DNA from: UBA2108 sp963925495
GTDB taxonomy: Bacteria; Bacteroidota; Bacteroidia; Flavobacteriales_G; Salibacteraceae
Length of the DNA: 42,279 bases
Assembly (NCBI GenBank): GCA_963925495.1
Contig: CAWUST010000024.1
Coordinates: 1-42,279 of the forward strand
Direction: 5' to 3'
The notes under the pieces are model-generated. The model saw nothing but the letters and a program-made list of their open reading frames with translations. It did no database searches and was not told the DNA's origin. The position numbers and the translations under genes are program-made. Positions 1-8,074 of this stretch are shown in pieces; positions within the stretch are counted from its first letter, which is position 1; every line of letters begins with the position of its first letter.

Positions 1-1343
1 TCTTTTCCGCCACAATGAGCTCCAATGTTTGCCAAACTTGACTTAGTGAGTTTTTTAGAGAAAAACATAGCTATTTGTCGAGCTTGTACAACCTCACGTT
101 TTCTAGTTTTTGATTTAAGCAATTCAATGTTTAAGTCAAAATAATCACAAACTACTTTTTGAATGTAATCAATAGAAACTTCACGTGCGGTATTCTTAAC
201 AAATTTGTCAATCATTTTCTTAGCTAAGTCAAGTGTAATCGACTTTTTGTTAAGAGAAGATTGAGCAATTAATGAAATAAGAGCGCCTTCCAGTTCTCGA
301 ATGTTTGTAGTAATACTATAAGCAAGATATTCAACCACCTCGTTTGGAAGTTCAAGACCTTCTTGATGCATTTTCATTTTCAGAATTGCAATTCTAGTTT
401 CAATAGAAGGAACCTGTAAATCTGCAGATAATCCCCATTTAAATCGAGAAAGAAGCCTTTGCTCCATTCCCTGCATTTCTACTGGTGATTTGTCAGATGT
501 TAACACTAACTGTTTGCCATTTTGGTGCAAGTGATTAAAAACATGGAAGAAAACATCTTGTGTTCTTTCCTTTCCTGAGAAAAACTGAACATCATCAATA
601 ATAAGCACATCTATCATTTGATAAAAGTGAATAAAATCATTTTGAGAATTATTTCTAACTGACTCGATAAACTGTTGGGTAAATTTCTCAGAAGAAACAT
701 ACAAAACGGTTTTACTAGGATGACTCTTTTTTATTTCAATTCCAATAGCATGTGCTAAATGACTTTTCCCAAGACCAACGCCGCCATAAATTAGAAGTGG
801 ATTAAAAGCAGTTCCACCTGGTTTGTTAGAAACTGCAAAACCTGCAGAACGAGCTAAGCGATTAGCATCACCTTCTATAAAAGTATCAAAAGAATAGTTA
901 GGGTTCAATTGAGAGTCTACCACTATCTTTTTAAGTCCTGGAATTACAAAAGGATTTTTTATAGTGTTGTTGCCGCCAATATTCAATGGCATGCTAACAG
1001 CAGGATTTTTAGTTTCTTTACGGTTACTAGTAGGGATATTTACTGTGTAAGGGCTAGAAGATCCGTAATTGTTATCCATTATTATTGAATATTCCAATTT
1101 ACCTTCTGCTCCAAGTTCCTTTTTTATTACTTTTTTTAATAAAGTAATATAATGTTCTTCTAACCATTCATAGAAAAACTGACTTGGTACCTGAATGGTT
1201 AGCACACTGTCTTTAATTCTAAGAGGTTTAATTGGTTCGAACCACGTTTTGTAGCTCTGTAAATTTACATTGTCTTTAATTACCGAGAGACAAACATGCC
1301 AAACTTCTTCATGGTTTTTGATACTCATTTTACTAACATTCAT
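1..1343 (-). CDS. dnaA: chromosomal replication initiator DnaA (C-terminal end cut off by the window)
   Basis: Initiates chromosome replication by binding oriC and melting DNA as an ATP-bound oligomer. About 447 codons are present. The N-terminal domain I begins at an ATG at 1341-1343; a second ATG lies five codons in. The AAA+ core shows Walker A GLGKSHL near residue 190 and Walker B LIIDDVQFF near residue 245, and the domain IV DNA-binding helix-turn-helix reads ARQIAMFFSKKLT then IGAHCGGK, where the window ends. Only the last 20 or so residues are missing, judged from the family length of about 470. It is not followed by dnaN here. A near-consensus -7 element (TATCTTTA) lies upstream at 1403-1410. 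Identification is certain. Confidence 0.97.
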   Translation of the reverse strand, partial: MNVSKMSIKNHEEVWHVCLSVIKDNVNLQSYKTWFEPIKPLRIKDSVLTIQVPSQFFYEWLEEHYITLLKKVIKKELGAEGKLEYSIIMDNNYGSSSPYTVNIPTSNRKETKNPAVSMPLNIGGNNTIKNPFVIPGLKKIVVDSQLNPNYSFDTFIEGDANRLARSAGFAVSNKPGGTAFNPLLIYGGVGLGKSHLAHAIGIEIKKSHPSKTVLYVSSEKFTQQFIESVRNNSQNDFIHFYQMIDVLIIDDVQFFSGKERTQDVFFHVFNHLHQNGKQLVLTSDKSPVEMQGMEQRLLSRFKWGLSADLQVPSIETRIAILKMKMHQEGLELPNEVVEYLAYSITTNIRELEGALISLIAQSSLNKKSITLDLAKKMIDKFVKNTAREVSIDYIQKVVCDYFDLNIELLKSKTRKREVVQARQIAMFFSKKLTKSSLANIGAHCGGK

Positions 1344-1687
1344 AAAATTTCGTTAAACTTATTTTTTTATTAACCCTGATGCCTAAATTTCTCCCAGAAA
1401 CATAAAGATAGTATGGTATTTTATCCCTTCGTTTTAAGCTCGACAAATATTGAGATAAAAAAGTCAATAAAAAAATGATTTTACTCTTGATTATTAAATT
1501 TATTTGACATCATATTAAGCGTCTGTTTACTTAAAATTATTATTGAGTTGATATTGTTAATGATAGACGATTTCATCCACTCTTGTAAATAATGTGGCAC
1601 GATTAGTTTTCCCATTTTGGGATGTTTTTAGTCGGATTGTTAAGCGTTTTGAAAAGCAAATAGTACATTCGTTAATAAATAAAATAA
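1344..1687. other. dnaA / thioesterase divergent intergenic region
   Basis: AT-rich 344-base gap between divergent dnaA and the thioesterase gene. It should hold both promoters. I looked for a DnaA-box cluster (TTATCCACA) and saw none, so I do not call an origin. A -7-like TACATTCG sits at about 1661-1668, before the thioesterase. No open frame here looks coding. Confidence 0.5.
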
Positions 1688-2095
1688 ATGGCTTTAGAAA
1701 TAAGAACAAATTTGAGGGTGCGATACGCGGAAACTGACCGAATGGGGTATGTTTATTACGGAAACTACGCAACTTATTTTGAAGTTGGTCGAGTAGAGGC
1801 AATGAAATCTATTGGCATGAGTTATAAAAAATTGGAAGATAGTGGAATAATGATGCCTGTTCTGGAGTATAAAATAAAGTATTTTAAACCTGCTTTTTAT
1901 GATGATGAATTAACTATTGTAACATCGATAAAAGAATTGCCCATGGCCCGAATTACATTTTTTTATGAAACCTATAACCAGGAAGGGGAAAAGCTAAATG
2001 CTGGGGAAACTACTTTGGTTTTTGTAAATGTAAAAACTGGTAGACCGGTTTCTGCTCCAACAGAATTTATGGAGAAGCTAAAAATGAATTCTTAG
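1688..2095 (+). CDS. acyl-CoA thioesterase, YbgC/FadM hotdog family
   Basis: A 135-residue single hotdog domain predicted to hydrolyse acyl-CoA thioesters in the cytoplasm. The active-site segment near the N-terminus reads ETDRMGYVYYGNY, with the catalytic aspartate at residue 17, as in 4-hydroxybenzoyl-CoA thioesterase and YbgC. Length matches the family. It is a single-gene unit converging with aroE, whose stop lies 17 bases beyond. The substrate cannot be read from the sequence; in other bacteria YbgC acts on short acyl-CoA near the Tol-Pal system, but no tol genes are here. Confidence 0.88.
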   Translation: MALEIRTNLRVRYAETDRMGYVYYGNYATYFEVGRVEAMKSIGMSYKKLEDSGIMMPVLEYKIKYFKPAFYDDELTIVTSIKELPMARITFFYETYNQEGEKLNAGETTLVFVNVKTGRPVSAPTEFMEKLKMNS

Positions 2096-2112
2096 AGGTT
2101 CAGTAAATTGGT

Positions 2113-2841
2113 TTAATCGTTCCAGATTCTCCAACTTTCCTCTGCTTGATTCACAAGCATGTCATAACCGTTTCTTACCGAACAGTTTTGTTGCATTCCG
2201 GCTTTCATAAACGCAGTTTCCGACGGATTATAAACTAGGTCGAATAAATAATGAGATTCAGTAAGGTGTTTATATGGAATGTTTGGTTTAGCTTCTATAT
2301 TAGGAAAAGTACCGAGTGGTGTTGCGTTAATAATTAACTGGTGTTCAGTAATTTGTTTTTCACCTAAATCATCGTAATTAAGGTCTCCTAATTTTGAACT
2401 ACTCACTGTTTTAAAAGGAATATTTAGTTCAGTCAAAGTAAAGTCCACGGCTTTAGAAGCGCCTCCAGTTCCTAAAACCAAAGCTTCCGTGTTGTAGTTT
2501 TTAGGAATAAATTCTAATAAACTTTTTTTAAATCCTTGCCAGTCTGTGTTATGACCAATTATTTCATCATCTATAAACTGTAAACAATTTACCGCCCCAA
2601 TGTTTTTTGCATCTTTAGTTAATTTGTGGCAAATAGCTATCGCCTCTTCTTTATAAGGAGTGGTAATGTTGACGCCCTTAATTTTAGGATGACTTAGTAA
2701 AACAGCCTCAAAATATTCTATCAGATCCAATTCAAAATTCAAGTATTCGTGATCTAATTTCTCATTTCTAAATTTTGTATTGAAATAAGTTCTTGAAAAC
2801 GAATGATCAAGTTTTCTTCCTATGAGTCCATAAGTGGTCAT
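2113..2841 (-). CDS. aroE: shikimate dehydrogenase
   Basis: Reduces 3-dehydroshikimate to shikimate with NADPH in aromatic amino acid synthesis. The 242 residues show the catalytic lysine in NITTPYKE, the substrate aspartate in HNTDWQGF, the Rossmann glycine motif VLGTGGASKA, and the C-terminal NGYDMLVNQAEESW. It is slightly shorter than E. coli AroE (272), which is usual in Bacteroidota. Its ATG directly follows the TAG stop of the DUF368 gene, so it is the last gene of the five-gene leftward operon starting at 6296. Confidence 0.95.
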   Translation of the reverse strand: MTTYGLIGRKLDHSFSRTYFNTKFRNEKLDHEYLNFELDLIEYFEAVLLSHPKIKGVNITTPYKEEAIAICHKLTKDAKNIGAVNCLQFIDDEIIGHNTDWQGFKKSLLEFIPKNYNTEALVLGTGGASKAVDFTLTELNIPFKTVSSSKLGDLNYDDLGEKQITEHQLIINATPLGTFPNIEAKPNIPYKHLTESHYLFDLVYNPSETAFMKAGMQQNCSVRNGYDMLVNQAEESWRIWND

Positions 2842-3774
2842 CTAGGCTACAGTTTGGGTATTGTCGGGGCTAAAATTTTCCAATAAGTAAATTAACACGA
2901 AACCAACTATTGCCATTCCAATAGCAGCCAAAATCAAAGATTCTCCAGCAAAATCATTTGGCAATATGCTCTGTTGGGTTACTGGTATTATTTCGCCATG
3001 AGAGTTTATTCTAGTAGTCAAAGTCAATTTCCAAGGCCAAACTTTATTTAAAGAACCAATCATAAAACCAGTAAGAATGGCAATGGTCATGTTGTGAAAT
3101 TTTTTAAATAACCAGCCCAATACATGGGAAAAAGAAATAAGGCCAACTCCACATCCCAAGATAAAAGTAACGATGACTTTGATGTTTATCTCACTCAGTG
3201 AATTTACTATGAATTCATATTTCCCTAATAATAAAAGAATGAATGCACCGGAAATCCCTGGTAATATCATGGCGCAAATAGCTAACATTCCAGAAAGAAA
3301 AATAAACCATAATTCAGTGGAGGTTTCGGCAGGAGCAGCAATGGTAACGTAGTAGGCGAGGGCAGTCCCAAACAACAACCCCATTGCTGCCTTAATGTCC
3401 CATTTGTTTATTTGTTTACTAATCATTAACGACGATGCTATGATAAGTCCAAAGAAAAAAGACCAAATCAAAATAGGGTGCTCAGCAAGTAAATATTTAA
3501 TAACCTTAGCAAGTGATAAAATAGAAATTGCTATTCCAAGGAAAAGGGCGGCCAGAAAATCACCATTTATCTTTTTCCAAAAAATGGATAATCCATCGCT
3601 AAATAGAAGTTTGACGGTTGCTAAATCGAAAGATTTTAAGGAATTGATAAGCTCCTCATATATACCTGATATAAATGCAATAGTTCCCCCAGAAACACCT
3701 GGTACTACATCTGCAACTCCCATTCCTAGTCCTTTAAGAGAAATTATTGCGTAGTCTTTAATAGTTCTTGCCAT
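2842..3774 (-). CDS. DUF368 membrane protein, PopT-type polyprenyl-phosphate translocase
   Basis: A 310-residue polytopic inner-membrane protein. Two related halves carry the DUF368 signatures GVADVVPGVSGGTIAF near the N-terminus and MILPGISGAFILLLLGKYE in the middle, giving an internal repeat. Recent work on Vibrio PopT and relatives (known of the family) shows DUF368 proteins recycle undecaprenyl phosphate across the membrane for cell-wall synthesis. I chose the ATG at 3772-3774; an upstream in-frame ATG at 3834 overlaps the rhodanese gene and adds 20 hydrophilic residues not seen in the family. It sits 7 bases after the rhodanese stop and abuts aroE. Confidence 0.9.
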   Translation of the reverse strand: MARTIKDYAIISLKGLGMGVADVVPGVSGGTIAFISGIYEELINSLKSFDLATVKLLFSDGLSIFWKKINGDFLAALFLGIAISILSLAKVIKYLLAEHPILIWSFFFGLIIASSLMISKQINKWDIKAAMGLLFGTALAYYVTIAAPAETSTELWFIFLSGMLAICAMILPGISGAFILLLLGKYEFIVNSLSEINIKVIVTFILGCGVGLISFSHVLGWLFKKFHNMTIAILTGFMIGSLNKVWPWKLTLTTRINSHGEIIPVTQQSILPNDFAGESLILAAIGMAIVGFVLIYLLENFSPDNTQTVA

Positions 3775-3781
3775 AATTGAA

Positions 3782-4099
3782 TTAGTAAGTGAGTCTTTGG
3801 GGTTCAAATTCCACACACCAAGCTTCGTACCCACCTGTAAGGTTTATTAGGTTAGTATAGCCGTGTTTTTGTTCAAGAATATCAATGATAGCAGCAACTC
3901 TATTACCAGAATTGCAGTACATAACAACATCGCTCGTTCTGTTTATTTTATTCAAATTGTCTAATAAGTTGGCCATTGATATAGACTCTCCGTTTAGATT
4001 ACTCCATTCGTATTCGTAAGAATCTCTTACGTCGATGAGCTGAAAATCCTTAGCGTTTTCTTTCCAAGACTTTAGTTCCTGAACACTTATCTCTTTCAC
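3782..4099 (-). CDS. single-domain rhodanese
   Basis: A 105-residue sulfurtransferase domain. The active-site loop reads MYCNSGNRVAA, with the persulfide-forming cysteine, and the N-terminal rhodanese motif is LIDVRDSYEYEW. There is no signal peptide, so it is probably cytosolic. Single-domain rhodaneses move sulfane sulfur between thiosulfate, persulfides and acceptors. It lies only 3 bases downstream of the comA-type gene, whose enzyme consumes sulfite, so a role in supplying or buffering sulfite is an attractive inference but unproven. Confidence 0.93.
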   Translation of the reverse strand: MKEISVQELKSWKENAKDFQLIDVRDSYEYEWSNLNGESISMANLLDNLNKINRTSDVVMYCNSGNRVAAIIDILEQKHGYTNLINLTGGYEAWCVEFEPQRLTY

Positions 4100-4102
4100 G
4101 AT

Positions 4103-4888
4103 TTAATTTTGGTGCTTATCTACAATGTTCTCTGGTAAATAAGAAAAGAAAGTATCCCCTCTTAATCCCAACCTTAAAGTTTCCAATGGAATAACTTCTT
4201 CGGGTGCAATGTTTCCAAGATTAGCGTTAGCTCCAAGTAGTTTAATAAACCAAACTTGTTGTGGTTTTTTTGGTGCTTCCCACATAATATCATCCTTGTC
4301 CACTGCAGCTAATATTCGATTTACTAGCATGGTATGAGCCGTACCATTAGGACGGTAAATCCCTACATTTCCAGACTCTCGTGCTTCTGCAATAACTTTC
4401 CATGAACCAGCTTGTAATTCCTTGGTCATCATGCTTGTCCACATTCCTGGGCTAATAAAAATCCCTTCTTCTTTACTCCCAACTTCGCTAAACACGGTAA
4501 AGTTTTTTGCTAATCGAGTGATTAACTCACACTTTTCATCGTGATCAATAAAAATTGAGCCATCCGAAACTTCAACTGTAGTAATTTCCAAATCGTCCAT
4601 TAATCGAATGTAATCGTCGATTTTATCGCGAACCAAAAAAGCTTCAAACAATGTACCACCAAGGTAAACCTTCATGTTTGCTTCATGATACAGTTTAATC
4701 TTTTCTTTAAGATTATTCGTAATATAGGAAGTTCCAAACCCCAGCTTAACAACATCGGTCAGCATGGCACTTTTATCAATAAAGTTTTCTGCTTCGCGAA
4801 TGCTTAAACCCTTGTCCATCATCATGGTCAATCCATTATTTCGTGGTTTTTCGGGTCTTTCTGGTATAAAGGGAAGTGTAAAATTCAT
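4103..4888 (-). CDS. comA: phosphosulfolactate synthase (ComA family)
   Basis: ComA-family TIM-barrel enzymes add sulfite to phosphoenolpyruvate to give (2R)-phospho-3-sulfolactate, the entry to sulfolactate, sulfopyruvate and cysteate. In 261 residues I see the family pattern throughout: RPEKPRNNGLTMMMDKGL at the N-terminus, VVKLGFGTSY, GGTLFEAF, VEVSDGSIFI, EVGSKEEG, WKVIAEARESGNVGIY, and the C-terminal LGANANLGNI and LGLRGDTFF. It sits 1 base after the TPR gene and 3 bases before the rhodanese. In methanogens the product leads to coenzyme M; in Bacteroidota it more plausibly feeds cysteate for sulfonolipids (inference). No comB, comC or comDE homologue is in the window. Confidence 0.9.
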   Translation of the reverse strand: MNFTLPFIPERPEKPRNNGLTMMMDKGLSIREAENFIDKSAMLTDVVKLGFGTSYITNNLKEKIKLYHEANMKVYLGGTLFEAFLVRDKIDDYIRLMDDLEITTVEVSDGSIFIDHDEKCELITRLAKNFTVFSEVGSKEEGIFISPGMWTSMMTKELQAGSWKVIAEARESGNVGIYRPNGTAHTMLVNRILAAVDKDDIMWEAPKKPQQVWFIKLLGANANLGNIAPEEVIPLETLRLGLRGDTFFSYLPENIVDKHQN

Positions 4889-4889
4889 A

Positions 4890-6296
4890 TTAAAATTGTT
4901 CGAAAAATTCTTTAATTTCTAAATCGTTTTCAAAAGCCGCACAAAAATCGAATATTTGATTCAATTTAGATGGGGATTCTAAAAATGCATTATTCCAATG
5001 ATTAAAAGCATTTGTTTTATCGCCAGCCATATATAAGTATGAACCGGTTCTATAGTTTAGTTCGGGGATTTTTCCTTGTAGAGAAATTCCACTTTGGATC
5101 ACTTCGATAGCTTCTTCTAATTGACCGTTTTCCCATAACATTCCAGAATAATCAAGAAATACTTCCCAATTATCAGAATCTACTTTTATTACTTTTTTAT
5201 AACTTTTTTTTGCTTCTTTGAAAAAGCCTAAAGCTTGGCATACTTCTGCGTACGTGTGCAGTAAACCTGGACGTTGAGGATTTTGTTTTAGTCCCGTTTC
5301 GCAATATAAAAGAGCGTCTTCCAATTTGTCTTGAAGGTAAAGGCAACTCGCAGCACCATCGATGGCATCTGAATAATGTTCGTCATGTTTTAGGGCTTTT
5401 TGGTAATATTCCATTGCCTTGCCAAAATCTTCTGTTTCTTCGTGACATTCGCCAATATTACAATAGGTTGCAGCTGCTGACCCTTCTAATTCTAGAGTTT
5501 CTTCAAAACATTCAATAGCATCTTCGAAGCGCCCCAATCGGGCCAAAATGCTTCCTTTGTTAAACCAACCTGAAGAAAACTCTGAAAATGACACCACCGA
5601 ATATTCATAAGCGTGAAGTGCGTCTTCAAGTTTACTTTCAAAAGAGTAGAGGTTTCCTAGGTTAAACCATGCATGGTGGTTATAGGGGTTGTTTTCTATA
5701 AATGAGTTAAAAAACGCTTCTCCTTCGATTAATAGTCCTTCACCTTCATAAACCATGGCAATTTCATATAGACCTTCTATGTTTTCGGGATGATTTTTAA
5801 TTAATTTTTTAAGCCAAAAAATACTTTGGTTAGGTTTCTCTAAATTTTGACATTCCGCCGAAATTTGCAAAAATAAATGGAACTCATCTTCTTTTGAGCA
5901 CTTATCCAAGGCAATTTTATAGCAATTAAGCGCTTTTAATGAGTCTCCAAATCGACTATGAATCTCACCCATTTGGGTTGGGATTTCGGCATCGAAAGGA
6001 AATGTTTCTTCTAGTTTTTGAAGCATTAAAATAGCCTGAAAAGGATTATTTTTCTCACTTAAAAGCTCGGCCTCTTTAATTGAAATTTCTACTGCAGAAG
6101 GGTGTTGGTTTTTCGCAAAGTTCAAAGCCTTAGTGGCTTTGTCTAATTTTAAAATGGAAAGATAGTATTCAATAATGCCTTGCCATTCCGATACGTCAAA
6201 ATAGTAATAAGCTGAATCGCTAAACATATCTTCTAGCTTAACGAATCGCTCTTCGTTGTTGTTATTTTCAAAAGATGGATCGTAGTCTTCTTTCAT
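4890..6296 (-). CDS. tetratricopeptide repeat protein
   Basis: A 468-residue protein made almost wholly of TPR units (about ten), for example the helices around YEIAMVYEGEGLLIEGEAF, AWFNLGNLYSFESKLEDAL and TYCNIGECHEETEDFGKAM. No signal peptide or membrane segment is visible and the N-terminus is acidic (DYDPSFENNNNEERF), so it is likely a cytoplasmic scaffold. It is the first gene of the leftward operon and its start follows a good promoter at 6321-6348. Function unknown. TPR arrays bind partner proteins; the operon partners suggest envelope or sulfonate metabolism, which is inference only. Confidence 0.85.
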   Translation of the reverse strand: MKEDYDPSFENNNNEERFVKLEDMFSDSAYYYFDVSEWQGIIEYYLSILKLDKATKALNFAKNQHPSAVEISIKEAELLSEKNNPFQAILMLQKLEETFPFDAEIPTQMGEIHSRFGDSLKALNCYKIALDKCSKEDEFHLFLQISAECQNLEKPNQSIFWLKKLIKNHPENIEGLYEIAMVYEGEGLLIEGEAFFNSFIENNPYNHHAWFNLGNLYSFESKLEDALHAYEYSVVSFSEFSSGWFNKGSILARLGRFEDAIECFEETLELEGSAAATYCNIGECHEETEDFGKAMEYYQKALKHDEHYSDAIDGAASCLYLQDKLEDALLYCETGLKQNPQRPGLLHTYAEVCQALGFFKEAKKSYKKVIKVDSDNWEVFLDYSGMLWENGQLEEAIEVIQSGISLQGKIPELNYRTGSYLYMAGDKTNAFNHWNNAFLESPSKLNQIFDFCAAFENDLEIKEFFEQF

Positions 6297-6320
6297 ACGT
6301 TTAAAGCCGCACTATGTTAG

Positions 6321-6348
6321 CAAATGTATATGAATTGATAAGTAACAA
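6321..6348 (-). promoter_or_regulatory. Bacteroidota-type promoter of the TPR-comA-rhodanese-popT-aroE operon
   Basis: On the minus strand TTG, then 17 bases, then TACATTTG matches the flavobacterial consensus TTG-N17-23-TAnnTTTG. The predicted start of transcription is about 20 bases before the TPR gene ATG. A second -7-like TACTTTTG overlaps its -33 element at 6346-6353. Confidence 0.65.
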
Positions 6349-6583
6349 AAGTAATTATTGTTCTATTTTCTAAGAAAGTAATTAACAGGTTGTTTTAAGG
6401 GCGCGATTCAACTTAATTAATTGGCTTTTCAATTGTTGTATGATTTTTATTTATTATTAAAGTAAAAGGAAATTAATGTGAGTTAACAATCTTAAAAATA
6501 GTATATAACAATATAATTTATATAGATTCAAGTTTCAATGATTAAAAATATTTTTAAACTAATTAGCCTTGATTTTATTTTTC

Positions 6584-6602
6584 TTAGTCTGGGTCAGACT
6601 AA
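6584..6602. repeat. perfect inverted repeat, operator-like, upstream of glmM
   Basis: TTAGTCTG, three-base loop GGT, CAGACTAA: an exact 8-bp dyad about 50 bases upstream of the glmM -7 element. No U-run follows, so it does not look like a terminator. The size suits a dimeric repressor or activator site. Confidence 0.6.
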
Positions 6603-6651
6603 TCAGAGAAGAATACTTATTAACGCTTGAATTTATACTTGTCTTAAAAAT

Positions 6652-6659
6652 TATCTTTG
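6652..6659 (+). promoter_or_regulatory. -7 element of the glmM operon promoter
   Basis: TATCTTTG matches TAnnTTTG exactly; a TTG lies 22 bases upstream, inside the 17-23 range of the flavobacterial consensus. The transcript would begin about 17 bases before the ATG at 6683. Confidence 0.55.
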
Positions 6660-6682
6660 TTGACTATTTTTAAAAAATATTA

Positions 6683-8074
6683 ATGACATTAATAAAGTCT
6701 ATTTCAGGTATCAGAGGTACAATTGGTGGTCGACCAGGAGAAGGTTTATCTCCACTGGACATAGTTAAATTCGCTTCTGCTTTTGGAACTTGGGTTTCAA
6801 ACAATAACGAAAATAAACATCCTAAAATTGTTATTGGGCGAGATGCTAGAATATCTGGCTTTATAGTTAGTAATTTGGTTTGTTCTTCATTACAAAGTCT
6901 TGGTTTTGATGTTATAGACCTTGGTCTAACAACGACCCCCACAGTTGAACTGGCCGTAGTGAGTGAAGGAGCTGAGGCCGGTATAATTTTAACAGCAAGT
7001 CATAATCCAAAACAATGGAATGCTCTGAAACTTCTTAATGAAAAAGGAGAGTTTATTAGTGGACCAGATGGCGCAGAAGTTTTGGCAATTGCTGATGCTG
7101 AAGATTTTAATTATGTTTCTGTAAATCATTTGGGAAAATATTTACAAAACGACACATACTTACATAAACACATTAATGCTGTACTGAATTTACCTTTAGT
7201 TGATGTAGAGGCAATAAGAGCAAAAAAGTTTAGAATTGTTGTGGATGCCGTAAACTCTACCGGAGGAATTTACATACCTGCATTACTTCGTGACCTTGGT
7301 GTGGAAGAGGTTATTCAATTAAATTGTCAACCAACTGGTGAATTTGCCCACAACCCGGAGCCTATTCCAGAAAACCTTACTGAAATTGCAAGTGTTGTTA
7401 GAAAGCAGGATGCACATTTAGGAATAGTAGTGGACCCTGACGTGGATAGGTTGGCATTAGTGAATGAAGATGGAGAAATGTTTGGTGAAGAATATACGCT
7501 TGTGGCAATTGCTGACTACGTATTGTCTCATACTCCAGGAAATACAGTTTCAAATCTTTCTTCAACACGCGCATTGCGGGATATTACCGAAAAACACAAT
7601 CAATCTTATGCGGCTTCAGCTGTAGGAGAAGTAAATGTAGTTAGCTTAATGAAAGAAACTAATGCGGTAATTGGGGGAGAAGGCAATGGAGGGATAATTT
7701 ATCCTGAGCTTCATTACGGAAGAGATGCTTTGGTTGGAATTGCTTTGTTTTTAACCCATTTGGCGAAATCTAACAAAACAATGTCCGTTTTAAAAGCTTC
7801 TTATCCTCATTATCACATTTCTAAAAATAAAATAGAACTTACTCCAGACATTTATGTCGACAAAGTTTTAGCTGCAATAAAACTGAAATATAAAAACTAC
7901 CCCATTAATACCATTGATGGAATTAAAATTGAGTTTGATAAAGAATGGGTTCATTTGCGAAAAAGTAATACTGAGCCAATTATTCGGATTTATACAGAAA
8001 GTGACAGTATAAGCATGGCTAATAACCTTGCGAAGAAAATAATTAACGATATAAAAGAAATAATTAGACAGTAA
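6683..8074 (+). CDS. glmM: phosphoglucosamine mutase / phosphomannomutase family
   Basis: An alpha-D-phosphohexomutase of 463 residues. The phosphoserine loop is TASHNPKQW (serine 106), the metal-binding loop is DPDVDRLALV near residue 255, the sugar-binding loop is GGEGNGGI, and the C-terminal phosphate-binding loop is RKSNTEPIIRIY. These fit GlmM, which makes glucosamine-1-phosphate for peptidoglycan and LPS, but the Bacteroidota clade is hard to separate from phosphomannomutase by eye. First gene of the rightward operon; its TAA is directly followed by the next ATG. Confidence 0.85.
   Translation: MTLIKSISGIRGTIGGRPGEGLSPLDIVKFASAFGTWVSNNNENKHPKIVIGRDARISGFIVSNLVCSSLQSLGFDVIDLGLTTTPTVELAVVSEGAEAGIILTASHNPKQWNALKLLNEKGEFISGPDGAEVLAIADAEDFNYVSVNHLGKYLQNDTYLHKHINAVLNLPLVDVEAIRAKKFRIVVDAVNSTGGIYIPALLRDLGVEEVIQLNCQPTGEFAHNPEPIPENLTEIASVVRKQDAHLGIVVDPDVDRLALVNEDGEMFGEEYTLVAIADYVLSHTPGNTVSNLSSTRALRDITEKHNQSYAASAVGEVNVVSLMKETNAVIGGEGNGGIIYPELHYGRDALVGIALFLTHLAKSNKTMSVLKASYPHYHISKNKIELTPDIYVDKVLAAIKLKYKNYPINTIDGIKIEFDKEWVHLRKSNTEPIIRIYTESDSISMANNLAKKIINDIKEIIRQ

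Larger units (their letters stand above)
6297..6682. other. divergent promoter region with a 19-bp palindrome
   Basis: A 386-base gap between the leftward TPR-comA operon and the rightward glmM operon. It holds promoter elements for both directions and a perfect dyad at 6584-6602 (listed separately). The rest is AT-rich with no frame that looks coding. Confidence 0.6.

Noticed and set aside
1344..1687. Replication origin beside dnaA
   Set aside because: No cluster of DnaA boxes is visible; dnaA and oriC are often apart in Bacteroidota.
3395..3754. 119-codon plus-strand ORF inside the DUF368 gene
   Set aside because: Antisense shadow; the DUF368 motifs on the minus strand are unmistakable.
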